DNA of 64,000 nucleotides. It comes from an uncultured Kordia sp. (GTDB lineage Bacteria > Bacteroidota > Bacteroidia > Flavobacteriales > Flavobacteriaceae). This document shows positions 38,054-47,240 of the stretch, in pieces (the stretch's first letter is position 1; every line of letters begins with the position of its first letter). The notes under the pieces were generated by a model, which saw nothing but the letters and a program-made list of their open reading frames with translations, ran no database searches and was not told the origin of the DNA. The position numbers and the translations under genes are program-made. The stretch covers positions 62,001-126,000 of the forward strand of contig NZ_CANMEZ010000001.1 of NCBI RefSeq assembly GCF_947496985.1, read 5' to 3'.

Positions 38054-38140
38054 GGAGTGTAGGTAAATATTGGTTCGTTACGCTTGACTGCTAATCAAGT
38101 CCACCTAACAGTGGTGAAGGTTCAATTCCTTTGCGCTCCG
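38054..38140 (+). tRNA. tRNA-Ser (GCT)
   Basis: Acceptor GGAGTGT/GCGCTCC, anticodon arm CTTGA-CTGCTAA-TCAAG (GCT), long variable arm (CCACCTAACAGTGG) and T-arm GAAGG-TTCAATT-CCTTT. Discriminator G. No CCA. Confidence 0.9.
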
Positions 38141-38149
38141 CAACATATT

Positions 38150-38222
38150 GGGGATATAGTTTACCAGGCGAAAACAGTGGGTTTGCATCTCGCAGCACGG
38201 AGTGCAAGTCTCCGTATCTCCA
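38150..38222 (+). tRNA. tRNA-Ala (TGC) with unusual T-loop
   Basis: Acceptor GGGGATA/TATCTCC, D-stem GTTT/AAAC, anticodon arm GTGGG-TTTGCAT-CTCGC (TGC) and T-arm CGGAG-TGCAAGT-CTCCG. The T-loop has TGC instead of the invariant TTC (T55 to G), and the acceptor lacks the G3-U70 pair position seen in alanine tRNAs in its usual form, although G3-T70 is present as a wobble. No CCA. Confidence 0.8.
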
Positions 38223-38228
38223 CAAAAT

Positions 38229-38300
38229 GATATTGTAGCTCAACGGTAGAGCGAAGACCTGTTAAGTCTGAGGTTGAAGGTTCGAATCCTTCCAGTATCG
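38229..38300 (+). tRNA. tRNA-Asn (GTT)
   Basis: Acceptor GATATTG/CAGTATC, D-arm GCTCAACGGTAGAGC, anticodon loop CTGTTAA (GTT), T-arm GAAGG-TTCGAAT-CCTTC. Discriminator G. No CCA. Confidence 0.92.
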
Positions 38301-38304
38301 CAAA

Positions 38305-38377
38305 GACAAGGTGGCTGAATGGTGAAAGCAACAGTCTGCAAAACTGTTTTTTATGAGTTCGAATCTCATCCTTGTCT
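38305..38377 (+). tRNA. tRNA-Cys (GCA)
   Basis: Acceptor GACAAGG/CCTTGTC, anticodon arm ACAGT-CTGCAAA-ACTGT (GCA), T-arm ATGAG-TTCGAAT-CTCAT, discriminator T. No CCA. Its 3' part is duplicated 88 bp downstream. Confidence 0.92.
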
Positions 38378-38511
38378 CTAGAATCATATAGGATAAAATT
38401 CATTTTAACACTATATAATTTACATCGTGACTAGATGAGAACGCAAAGCAATCTCATCCTTGTCTCTAGAATTATATAATATCAAACTTGTTTGAACAGT
38501 ATATAATTTAC
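38363..38511. repeat. 88-bp tandem duplication carrying the tRNA-Cys 3' end
   Basis: ATCTCATCCTTGTCTCTAGA at 38363 recurs at 38451, and AACACTATATAATTTAC at 38407 recurs as AACAGTATATAATTTAC at 38495; both offsets are 88 bp. The second copy follows GATGAG..., which can pair with CTCATC like a decayed T-arm. This looks like a relic of tRNA array expansion or of an insertion at the tRNA end. Confidence 0.7.
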
Positions 38512-40164
38512 TTGGAAGTATTGAGCAATTGGTGGCTCGCCTGACTGTAAATCAGGTCTTTTAAAGCATGTAGGTTCGAATCCTACTACTTCCACTTTAA
38601 GAGAATTATCATATAAATTATGGTAATTCTCTTTTTTATTTCCACTCAAATCACCTGATATACTTACGATTGCAGAGAAAATTGAATTGATTCGAAAAGT
38701 TCGAAATCGATGATTTTTGAAGTCATACCTAATTCCTTCTGGAAATAACATATATTGAATTGCTCTTTTTACTTCAATAGTACCCGAAGCCCATAATGAC
38801 GGTAGATTGAGTGCAAATTCTAATGCCTTTTCAATTGCTTTTTTAAGGTTCGAACTATTAAATTTACTTTTTAAAGAAAGCTTCTCTAGTGCTCTTTTTT
38901 CTACTAATAGCTTTTCATTAAACTTATCATATTGAGTCTTGGTTATTTCTTCGAATACAAAACGTTCTTCTATACGATCTATTTTTCGTTCCAAAGCATT
39001 TAATTGATTTTTTGCATTTTTAGTAGCTTCTATTTTTTCAGAATTGAGTTCTATAAACTTCTCTTCTATAATTTCTTTTAGTGGCTCAATATATTTACTA
39101 TCTGACAACTGAAAGTTCCTTAAAAACTCTAAAAATGTTTGGTGCATCTTTTTAGCACTTCTATTTTCCTTGCTCCCTTTTCTTCTATTCTTGTAATAAT
39201 ATAAACCTTTTGATCTTACAATGTATCCTGTATATGGAGTATCACACTCTAAAGAGCGAACAAACGTTTTCAAAGGTAAGTTTTCATCCTCAGAATTGTA
39301 TTTTCTTATATCTTTTCTTGATTGTAAAAGGTTATTGATTTTCAAGAATACTTCTCTTGAAACAAGCGGTTCTTGTTTTCCTTCTATAATTTCATCAGGA
39401 AGTAATGGACTTACAATAATTCCACAATAAAAAGGATTACGAAGATATTTACTCAAATACTTTTCATTTATTTTTAGACCTTTTTTGCCAAGTTTAGCTA
39501 TTATTTCAACATTAGCCATATTTGTTTCGGCTTTTAATAGAAAAGCTTTGCGCAACAATTTTCCTTGTTCATTTATAACATACTCTGGAGTTTTCCCATT
39601 TCCTGGATTTAGATTTGTATAACCAAATGGTAGCGGTCCGATGTAATATCCCTTTCTAATTTTCTCTCGCATTCCAGATACACATTTATCTCGTCTCAAT
39701 TCATTATCAAACTGAGAAAACATATAATATAAATTCTGCTGAAACGATCCTGCACTTGTTGTCGTATCAACTTCTTGCGTGGCTGAAATTGTTACAATTC
39801 CCTGCTTTTTAAGTTGATCGCTGATATATGCTCCGTTAGCTCCGGTACGAGAAAATCGATCATAAGAGTATACGATAATATAACCAACATCTTTTCTACG
39901 ATTAACGTAGCTTAACATTTTTTTGAATTCCTTACGCTCATCACTTTTAGCAGATTCATAAGTTCCTCCGAAACATTCCAATACTTCAACTCCTTTCTTT
40001 TCGGCTAATTGTTTACAATATTTTAGTTGTGTTTCTAAACTTGCATTATTCTCAGCTTGCTCTTTTGATGAAACTCTAGTATAAATAACTGCTTTTCCAT
40101 CCAGTCGTAGAAGATTTTTATTTTTTACTTTTTGAAAACTCTTGAAAATGGACAAATCATTCAT
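38482..40164 (-). CDS. Large serine recombinase, read through into tRNA-Tyr
   Basis: A ~560-aa serine recombinase: resolvase domain (~25-165) with RVSSKEQ (catalytic Ser) and YSYDRFSRTG, recombinase domain (~185-300) and a C-terminal coiled coil (~375-445). The zinc-ribbon region (ECDTPYTGYIVRSKGLYYYKN) keeps only one of the usual Cys, so it is degenerate. The last ~35 residues (VEVVGFEPTCF...) are simply antisense tRNA-Tyr; the native end is probably near 38600. The ATG at 40164 follows the upstream small gene by one base; 40185 is an alternative. It could have moved the island or the tRNA array. Confidence 0.85.
   Translation of the reverse strand: MNDLSIFKSFQKVKNKNLLRLDGKAVIYTRVSSKEQAENNASLETQLKYCKQLAEKKGVEVLECFGGTYESAKSDERKEFKKMLSYVNRRKDVGYIIVYSYDRFSRTGANGAYISDQLKKQGIVTISATQEVDTTTSAGSFQQNLYYMFSQFDNELRRDKCVSGMREKIRKGYYIGPLPFGYTNLNPGNGKTPEYVINEQGKLLRKAFLLKAETNMANVEIIAKLGKKGLKINEKYLSKYLRNPFYCGIIVSPLLPDEIIEGKQEPLVSREVFLKINNLLQSRKDIRKYNSEDENLPLKTFVRSLECDTPYTGYIVRSKGLYYYKNRRKGSKENRSAKKMHQTFLEFLRNFQLSDSKYIEPLKEIIEEKFIELNSEKIEATKNAKNQLNALERKIDRIEERFVFEEITKTQYDKFNEKLLVEKRALEKLSLKSKFNSSNLKKAIEKALEFALNLPSLWASGTIEVKRAIQYMLFPEGIRYDFKNHRFRTFRINSIFSAIVSISGDLSGNKKENYHNLYDNSLKVEVVGFEPTCFKRPDLQSGEPPIAQYFQVNYILFKQV
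38514..38594 (+). tRNA. tRNA-Tyr (GTA)
   Basis: Acceptor GGAAGTA/TACTTCC, D-arm GAGC...GCTC, anticodon arm CCTGA-CTGTAAA-TCAGG (GTA), long variable arm and T-arm GTAGG-TTCGAAT-CCTAC. Discriminator A. No CCA. The minus-strand recombinase frame runs through it. Confidence 0.92.
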
Positions 40165-40165
40165 A

Positions 40166-40348
40166 CTATTTAGAATTTTGAACATGCTTACAAACTATTT
40201 TTGCAAGGTGTTCTAATTTTTTTATTACTTCTTTTGCTTCTTGATTGCTGAACTTTTCAAAACCTTTGAATTTCCGTAAACGTTCAGCAGTCATTTTTTG
40301 ATTTCTATCAAGTACTTTTTTTAAAGTACTTCCTTTAATTTTTGACAT
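40166..40348 (-). CDS. Small basic protein upstream of the recombinase
   Basis: A 60-aa basic helical protein (GFEKFSNQEAKEVIKKLEHLAKIV) encoded just before the recombinase on the same strand. Likely co-expressed with it, perhaps as a DNA-binding accessory; no family recognised. Confidence 0.55.
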   Translation of the reverse strand: MSKIKGSTLKKVLDRNQKMTAERLRKFKGFEKFSNQEAKEVIKKLEHLAKIVCKHVQNSK

Positions 40349-40911
40349 ATTGATACGATGCTGTGATTACTTATTGGAAGTTATCACGTAGATGATACAA
40401 TACAAAGACTTCATTTTTAGTGTCCTTGCTCTTTTTTCGTGCCACAACAAGATGACTATAGAATAGTACTATTAGAAGAGTCTTGCACTCTTATTCTTTT
40501 AATAATCTTCCTTTAAGCTAATTGTATCTGTAATTAGAAATCATGTTTCAATGTTACAAATATTAGAAACCAATTCAAAGGCTTCTACCGTAAATTAATA
40601 GTTAAAATCTTACAATTTCATTTTAAGGAATGTTATTATGTTTTACTTAATTATTTCTTGATGCTTTTGAGTTTTAATGTGATTACTACTTTTTTTAATT
40701 TCTGTTGGGTTCTTTGATTTTTAGATTAAACTTGATTTTACTTTTTAACTGTTACTACTGCTTTTCTCTTTAAATCTTTTCAAAATTTACCTCCATGAGA
40801 TTTGAAGACTTGAGTTACGAATGACGATCTCATGTACAGTGTTTTAAAAGACTTATGTCTGTTAGTTGCTACAAAGATTAATTGTAAAACTGGATTATCA
40901 TTTGCACACTT

Positions 40912-40927
40912 TTGTCGCGCGCGACAA
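40912..40927. promoter_or_regulatory. GC-rich perfect palindrome
   Basis: TTGTCGCGCGCGACAA, a perfect 16-bp palindrome in very AT-rich DNA. It is a candidate protein-binding or recombination site. The distance to the recombinase start (~750 bp) is large, so a link is uncertain. Confidence 0.4.
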
Positions 40928-41096
40928 TTGTATTATGATTTATATAAATTCAAACTTGCTAATAGCTTATTTGAAAACAAAGATTTAAAAGATAATTGAA
41001 GAATCATTTGTTCGGTTTTGTAACTTGAACCTAAAAGTTTTCATATGATTTTAAGAAGCTTATATCAATATATAATCAAATAAGTTTTAAATAATT

Positions 41097-41370
41097 GTGA
41101 AGTATTTGATGATGATTTACCAAAACTTAGAAAAATATTTGATGAAACTTCGTCGAACATTCATCAAACATTACTCAAAACTTTGCCGAATAATTAATAA
41201 AATTTCACCGAATATTCGCATAACATTTATTAAATATTCAATGGAAGCTTGTCAAAAAATAAATTAATATTTACAAAATACTCAACGAAATTTTGATAAC
41301 AGTTTATCTAATATTTATCAAATATTATGTGAACTTTTGTCAAATTTTTCAAAAAATTCAATCTAACATT
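41097..41370. repeat. Degenerate ~11-bp repeat array A
   Basis: About 24 loosely conserved units of 10-13 nt, roughly ATTTATCAAAT or ATTNNCCGAAT, in direct head-to-tail order. The period is near one turn of the helix, so the same face recurs. Iteron-like or protein-array site, or a decayed satellite. Confidence 0.5.
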
Positions 41371-41764
41371 AATTTTTAACTAATTGTTTTTAAGCTGATT
41401 ATATTTTTAAAAGAAAATTACCGCTTAGTGATGAGTGAAATAAAGAGTAGAATAGTAACCATTAGTTAATGAAGTTTAATTTGAAAAATCCGTAAAGCTT
41501 AGTTATGGTATTTAATTAATAAAAAAATGATCCTGTCTGAATCAAACACTAATATCTTATCCAAGTCAAATGAATATAGCACCTAAAATATTTATGAATT
41601 TTTAATAAAAATCTTAACAAAAAATTGGATCGAAAATTGAATTAAGAATTTATGGTTTTATCATAATTTAATTATGTCATGATCGAAAATTTCCATCAAT
41701 AATTCTTACAAAACATAAAGTATTTCTTACTTTAGTAGTATCCTCTTATAAAATAATTACTACT

Positions 41765-42484
41765 ATGGAGAAAAATGAAGATAATATTTCTTTTGAAAAA
41801 TTTTGGAGTATAGCAGCGTCTGTATTGACAACAATATCTGGAGTATGGGTAATAATTATTAGTAACTTAGGTATTTCTACTGATGATGAAATATTAGTTA
41901 AACTTATTTTAATAATTGCTTTAATATTAATAATATTTTTAGTGTATAATTTCCTTATTACACCATCAAAGTTTAAAACTTTACTTAGTAAAATAGTAGT
42001 GTCCGTAATTCTTGTATTTATTGTATTAGTACTATGTGATTTTATTAAGATTCCTAATAATCATAAGATAAATAATGTAATATGGTATAAAAAGAACTTA
42101 ACAATAAATTTAGATGAACTGGTTGTTACTTATAAAGAAGCTGATTCCATTTGCAAAAGTTTAGAAGGTGGTGATAAATGGAGGCTACCTATGACTAAAG
42201 ATGCTGAAGATTTAATTAATCATTTTAATGGTGAGCAAGGATTCTATAATTTGACAAATGGTATACTTGGAATTCATTTACCTTTCATAATTGGAAAGGT
42301 AGATGGTAGAGAATCTTTACCTTCAAATATTAGCTCATATTGGTTAAGTGATAGTAATCCAAACGGAAATAAGAAAGTTATTAATTTAGATAGTAAACAT
42401 CCTGGCTCTATTAAAATTGGAAGTTATAATTTAAATACAGCAGAATATAAATATGCTTGTAGGTGTGTGAAAGATGTTGATTAA
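41765..42484 (+). CDS. Membrane protein with DUF1566-like C-terminal domain
   Basis: A 239-aa protein: three predicted transmembrane helices (~15-35, 45-65, 75-95), then an extracytoplasmic domain (~105-239). The latter resembles the DUF1566/FGE (C-type-lectin-like) fold: GGDKWRLPMTKDAEDLI, then SSYWLSDSNPNGNKK and the terminal YACRCVKD. It lies alone between the two degenerate repeat arrays. Function unknown; such domains often bind ligands. Confidence 0.65.
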   Translation: MEKNEDNISFEKFWSIAASVLTTISGVWVIIISNLGISTDDEILVKLILIIALILIIFLVYNFLITPSKFKTLLSKIVVSVILVFIVLVLCDFIKIPNNHKINNVIWYKKNLTINLDELVVTYKEADSICKSLEGGDKWRLPMTKDAEDLINHFNGEQGFYNLTNGILGIHLPFIIGKVDGRESLPSNISSYWLSDSNPNGNKKVINLDSKHPGSIKIGSYNLNTAEYKYACRCVKDVD

Positions 42485-42659
42485 TTAGATTTTTTTTGAA
42501 AAAATATTATTTAGTAATAAATGAAAAACACAAGAAAATTGATCATTTCATTTGCTTAGTAATTAGTAAAAAAATAATTTTAAAATTATTTACATCATTC
42601 AAGAACTAATTGTCTTTGTTTTATTAAGAAATCTAAAGAAAGAAACTTCATGAACATAG

Positions 42660-42925
42660 ACTCACTTAAAGTATCACTTTAAGGTTTTTAATGATTTAAA
42701 ATTAACCTGTAAAGTAATTTTAGTATTAGACAGCTACCTATAAGTGATTTAAAAATGCCTTCGAATTGACCAAAAAGTTACTCGTAAGTTATCTAAAAAT
42801 GATCTAGAAGTGCCTAATTAATGACTAAAAAGTGGTTTAAATTTCACCTATGAGTTACCTAAAAATGATTCAAAAGTGACCAATATTTTATCAAAGAATG
42901 ACTTAAAAGTTACCTTAAAGTAAAG
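42660..42925. repeat. Degenerate ~11-bp repeat array B
   Basis: About 20 units of 10-12 nt, roughly AAGTGACCTAAA or AAGTTACCTAAA with AATGACTTAA variants. The consensus differs from array A but the helical period is the same. It lies downstream of the DUF1566-like gene. Confidence 0.5.
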
Positions 42926-43306
42926 CGTTTTCGTTTTAGATGACCTATTTTCAGAATATTGATTGTTTTTTAATTAAAAAGCTCCAGCAATAACTGTTGA
43001 AGCTTTCAGAATACAGATAATTCTAGTTTTACGATAATTTAGGACTTTTAGGGAATTACTCTGTTTATTTTAAATAAAAACAATACGCAGCGATAGAAAA
43101 GAGAATTTCTATAGTCATTGTTTATACAAAACCAACTATAAACTATTTTAAACAGTCTAAATTTTATTTGTAAAAATGAAAAAGTATCGAAAATGAGTTA
43201 AAAATCTAAAAAAACCTATACAAATCAATATAAGTTTTCACAAAACGATTTGAAGAATCATTAAGGAAATGAGAAAATAAAAAAGCCAAGTAACAAGAAA
43301 AATAAA

Positions 43307-43558
43307 CTATTTCTTATTAAATATTTCTAACAAATCTAAGCCATTTTTGAAATTTTCTTTTATTTCTTCCATATCTACTACAGAACTCATGGAAGCCATA
43401 TTTAATACATAAAATTTCATAGATTGTTTTAACGCATCTTCAAGTAGAGGAATTGCTTCACTGTTTGGAGTTTCCTTTTTAATGATTTTTATTGCACGTA
43501 TAATTGAATCTATATTGTCTTGCATTAGTATGAGTTTTGAATTATACAAATATAACAT
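43307..43558 (-). CDS. Small helical hypothetical protein
   Basis: An 83-aa (or 72 aa from the Met at 43525) acidic-helical protein, with no membrane or signal segment (SEAIPLLEDALKQSMKFYVLNM). It is isolated, on the minus strand. No family recognised. The 43559-43814 stretch upstream holds nothing else evident. Confidence 0.5.
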   Translation of the reverse strand: MLYLYNSKLILMQDNIDSIIRAIKIIKKETPNSEAIPLLEDALKQSMKFYVLNMASMSSVVDMEEIKENFKNGLDLLEIFNKK

Positions 43559-43814
43559 TTTACAGAAATATTTTACAGATTTTATATTTTAGAAAAAACA
43601 ATTTACCCCACTATTTACTTAAAATGAACAAAATACTCTTGTTACTTATAATTAATATGAAATTTTCACCGAACTTATTATAACTTTTTTCTATTCAAAT
43701 TAGTCATTAATTGACTCTTTCAATATATGTATATATCAAGAAACCTCCCTAAAATTTTCTATTAATAAAACTTTAAAATGATTGTAACTCTTATTTTATA
43801 ATAATCATATTCGA

Positions 43815-43877
43815 TACGGGAAACCGTAAGTAGATGTAGCCTAAACAAACTAACTTTGTCTACTTTTTGTCAAAGTA
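43815..43877 (+). promoter_or_regulatory. Possible attenuator-like leader of the kinase-helicase gene
   Basis: TACGG-GAAA-CCGTA hairpin (43815-43828), then AGTAGA...TCTACT (43829-43864) with a following T5. The TACT overlaps a rival hairpin TACTTT-TTGTC-AAAGTA (43861-43877), so two mutually exclusive folds are possible. Interpretation as an attenuator is speculative. Confidence 0.35.
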
Positions 43878-43922
43878 TTTAAATTCATTACTATCTAATT
43901 ATCTGCTCATACATATTAAACT

Positions 43923-46900
43923 GTGAATTACATAAATAAGTTTGAAATTACTCAAGTATTAGATAAGTTCAATAATATTATTCAACTGTATCTAGCCGAA
44001 GACAATAATGGAAATCAAGTTGAAGTACTCCTCATAAAAACACCTCTAAATCATAAAAACTTTGTTGATCGCATATTAAAATATGAAATAGAACCGACTT
44101 GTAATGAAACAATACCGTTAGTCCAAAGAATAATTCAATATGGTTATGATGAAAAAAATAGCGCACACTTTATTGTTTATGAACACAAGAATACTGAGCT
44201 AATTAATGAACCAGCATTAGATGATCTAATAAAAGTACTCGAAACATTAAAGCATCTGAAAAATCAAAATAAATATGGCTTTTATATCTCTCCATTAACT
44301 ATTCCTCTATATGATGATCAACCAGAGATAAAGTTTTTAGGTCTATTAAAAATCTTTATTCTCTTTAGAGCAACAGACTCAAACTATTTTGCCCCAGAAT
44401 TTAAGAAAACAAAAACACCTTCTTTTCAATCAGACATGTATGCCATTTTCGTTCGTTTTAAAAGCATATTGGAAGTGAGTGATGACAGCAATCTTCATTC
44501 TATTTTTGATAAAGCTTTATCCCCAACTAAAATTGAGCGATTTAGTAGTTATAAAGATGCAATAGAAAAATTAAAAAAATGTCAAAATAGAGTCTATCAA
44601 AATATTTACAATTCACAAACGATTAAAATCATTGTTAAACAAGAGTATCGAGAGCATTTTGAATCTGTTATGCAGGAGATGAATGAACGATGCTTTCTAT
44701 TTTTAGACGATCAAAAATCAGAAAAAGAAAATAATGTTAAGGGACAATTTTCCACTGAAAACCATAGTGGAAATTTCTTTGTGAATTCAGACAATTCAAT
44801 CTTTATTCTGGCTGATAAAATCAAAAGTCATAAAAAAGATTATGTGATTGATAATGGTTTTTTATGTGAATATAAGTTTAGTTATGAACCACTAGATCGT
44901 TTTGATACATTTGAATATTTTGAAGATCTGTGGAATGAGACTAATGAATTTCGGACATTATATAAAAAGGAAACTGATTTTATTACCAAATGGAAAACGC
45001 TTCCTGAAAAAGAACGAGAGTTTATTGAAGAAAGAGCATTTAAAGCTACATATACAAGTTGCAAAATAGATAAAAAGAACCCTAATAATATTATTTTTCA
45101 ACTCTCTAAAAGCTATCGAGATTGGTATTCGCTTCGAGAGCTTAAAAAAAATGAAGTAAAGCTTGTTATTGATGATAACATAATAGGAATCATTAATTAT
45201 TATAATCAAAAGAGTTGTCAATTGACTATAAAAGATGCTGAAACTACTATTAATGAAATTCCCAAATCAGGTAAGTTAATTGAAGATGTACGGATAGAAA
45301 CAAGTCAATTTAAAAAGCAAATACATGCCTGTCAAAATTTTGCAAAGAGAGCTGTAGTTAACCCTGAATTATGTGCTATATTAACTACACCTGAGAACAT
45401 GATTCCTACTATCTCGTCTAATTTAGATTATATAGCTTTTGAAAATAAATTGATAAATGAATATTTAAAAACCGATGACTCACAATTTGAAGCAGTTTTA
45501 GAAGCTTTACATACAAAGCCTCTATACTTAATTCAAGGACCGCCAGGAACAGGAAAAACAACCGTTATTGTCGAATTAGTGCAACAATTGGTTCAAGAAA
45601 ACAGCAATGTGAAAATTTTAATTACGTCTCAGTCAAATTTAGCAGTAGATAATGTTTTGGAGCGTTTACCTGATTCTATTTTGTTTATGCGATTGGCTTC
45701 CGATGAAGATAGAATTACAGAATCTATTAAAATGCATTCTCTTACAAATAAGCTTTCAGATTGGGTAGAAAAAACAAAGAATACTTCTAAGGACTATCTA
45801 GATATAAAACTGAAAAATATTAAGATAGACACAGAAATTCTAAAATTTAAAACAGCAATTTCAAATAGTGGAAATAACAAAAACTTCACTGACTTTCAAA
45901 ATTATCTTCGTTTTCAAAATAATTATATCAAAAGAAAATTTGAAAAAGTAAAAAATCTACAAGAAGTCAATCAGGTTTTTGATAAGCATCTTGATCCAAA
46001 AGCTTCAAAATTGAGAGCTATTCAACGAGATTGGTTTAGCTTTTTGAGTAATGCAGACACAGACAAAGGAAAGCAAAAAGTTTCCATGTTACATACTGGA
46101 ACTACTGAAATAGATTTAAAAACCGCTTTGCTTCAATCTACAAATGTCATTGGAGCTACTTGTATTCACATTGCTAGTGGACAATATCAAAATATAGATT
46201 TTAAGTTTGATTATGTCATTATGGATGAAGGCAGCAAAGCAACTCCAGCAGAAAGTTTAGTTCCGATCAACATGGCTAAAAATGTCATCATGATTGGAGA
46301 TCATAAACAATTACCGCCCATAGTTACGAGAGAGAAAGCGATAAAAGAAAAGATTCGAGATGAACTTGATGATAATGGCTTGGATATTCAGAAAGAATTT
46401 GGAGAGAGCTTATTTGAAAAATTATTTCTTGCTTTTGAAAACAATAGTCTATCTCAATATTATAAAATGTTAGCGACTCAGTATCGAATGCCAAGGCAAT
46501 TGGGTAACTTAATTTCAACTCACTTTTACAAAGAAAATCCACTAAAAAACCCTCTTGAAGAAGTAATCCTAAATTATGATCAACAAAAATTTCACGGATT
46601 ATCATTGAAGAAACCATATACAAAGATTAAAGATGTTGTCTCTAATGAAATCATTGAAGTTCCAACATCTGTTGTAATGGTAAGTACTTCAAGTATAGAT
46701 AATCGTCACGACAATAATGATAGTATTAAAAGATCTAATGAATGTAATAAAGATACTATTCTTGAAATTTTAAGTGAGTTAGACCAACAATATCAAGGAA
46801 ATACTGAAAAAGAACATCCTTTCACTATTGGAATTATAGCAGGTTATAGAGGTCAGGTAGAATTACTCAAAAATACTATAGATACACTTCAGTATAAAAA

Positions 46901-47240
46901 TTTCAAAAAACAAAACACGAATGAAAAAGACATTTCATTAATCGATATCAATACCGTTGACAAATTTCAAGGAGCAGAACGAGATATTATTATTTATGAT
47001 ATCGTAAAAAGTAGTAAGAGTGCTTCTAACATTGGTTTTTTAGATGATTATAGGAGAATTAATGTGGCTTTTTCAAGAGCTAAAAAATTATTAATCATTG
47101 TAGGAGATCATGAATACATTTTAAAAAGAGCGCATTTACATGAAAAAAGTGAATTTAAAGATTTTAAGCTAAAAGAAATTGTACAACAACTTGAAGAACA
47201 AGGTGTAATTGTCTCCAATTTTAAAAATATCTTACAATGA
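43923..47240 (+). CDS. Pseudokinase-SF1 helicase fusion (Mokosh-like)
   Basis: A 1105-aa protein with a GTG start. Residues ~1-240 have a protein-kinase-like layout (EITQVLDKF start; YFAPEF and SDMYAIF resemble the APE and DMYSLG region; ERFSSYKDAIEKL resembles RPSAEEAL), but the HRD and DFG residues are not visible, so it is likely a pseudokinase. The C-terminal half is an SF1 (UPF1/COG1112-type) helicase: GPPGTGKTT, VIMDEGSKATPAE, GDHKQLPPI, TQYRMPRQLG, VDKFQGAERDIIIYD and NVAFSRAKKLLIIVGD. Kinase plus COG1112 helicase fusions are typical of Mokosh anti-phage proteins. Overlaps the next gene by 4 nt. Confidence 0.85.
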   Translation: MNYINKFEITQVLDKFNNIIQLYLAEDNNGNQVEVLLIKTPLNHKNFVDRILKYEIEPTCNETIPLVQRIIQYGYDEKNSAHFIVYEHKNTELINEPALDDLIKVLETLKHLKNQNKYGFYISPLTIPLYDDQPEIKFLGLLKIFILFRATDSNYFAPEFKKTKTPSFQSDMYAIFVRFKSILEVSDDSNLHSIFDKALSPTKIERFSSYKDAIEKLKKCQNRVYQNIYNSQTIKIIVKQEYREHFESVMQEMNERCFLFLDDQKSEKENNVKGQFSTENHSGNFFVNSDNSIFILADKIKSHKKDYVIDNGFLCEYKFSYEPLDRFDTFEYFEDLWNETNEFRTLYKKETDFITKWKTLPEKEREFIEERAFKATYTSCKIDKKNPNNIIFQLSKSYRDWYSLRELKKNEVKLVIDDNIIGIINYYNQKSCQLTIKDAETTINEIPKSGKLIEDVRIETSQFKKQIHACQNFAKRAVVNPELCAILTTPENMIPTISSNLDYIAFENKLINEYLKTDDSQFEAVLEALHTKPLYLIQGPPGTGKTTVIVELVQQLVQENSNVKILITSQSNLAVDNVLERLPDSILFMRLASDEDRITESIKMHSLTNKLSDWVEKTKNTSKDYLDIKLKNIKIDTEILKFKTAISNSGNNKNFTDFQNYLRFQNNYIKRKFEKVKNLQEVNQVFDKHLDPKASKLRAIQRDWFSFLSNADTDKGKQKVSMLHTGTTEIDLKTALLQSTNVIGATCIHIASGQYQNIDFKFDYVIMDEGSKATPAESLVPINMAKNVIMIGDHKQLPPIVTREKAIKEKIRDELDDNGLDIQKEFGESLFEKLFLAFENNSLSQYYKMLATQYRMPRQLGNLISTHFYKENPLKNPLEEVILNYDQQKFHGLSLKKPYTKIKDVVSNEIIEVPTSVVMVSTSSIDNRHDNNDSIKRSNECNKDTILEILSELDQQYQGNTEKEHPFTIGIIAGYRGQVELLKNTIDTLQYKNFKKQNTNEKDISLIDINTVDKFQGAERDIIIYDIVKSSKSASNIGFLDDYRRINVAFSRAKKLLIIVGDHEYILKRAHLHEKSEFKDFKLKEIVQQLEEQGVIVSNFKNILQ

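Larger units (their letters stand above)
40349..41764. other. 1.4-kb AT-rich gene-free region
   Basis: No convincing ORF. It holds a GC-rich palindrome (40912-40927) and an array of degenerate ~11-nt units (41097-41370); both are listed separately. The rest is AT-rich with no other structure that I can support. Confidence 0.6.

Noticed and set aside
37785-38403. Minus-strand small ORFs with GFEPT or GVEPTR motifs
   Set aside because: These are antisense translations of tRNA T-arms (Ser, Ala, Asn, Cys), not genes.
41765-42484. Diversity-generating retroelement target
   Set aside because: The C-type-lectin-like fold is suggestive, but no reverse transcriptase or template/variable repeat pair was seen.
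41097-42925. CRISPR array
   Set aside because: The repeats are 10-13 nt, degenerate and without spacers; there are no cas genes.
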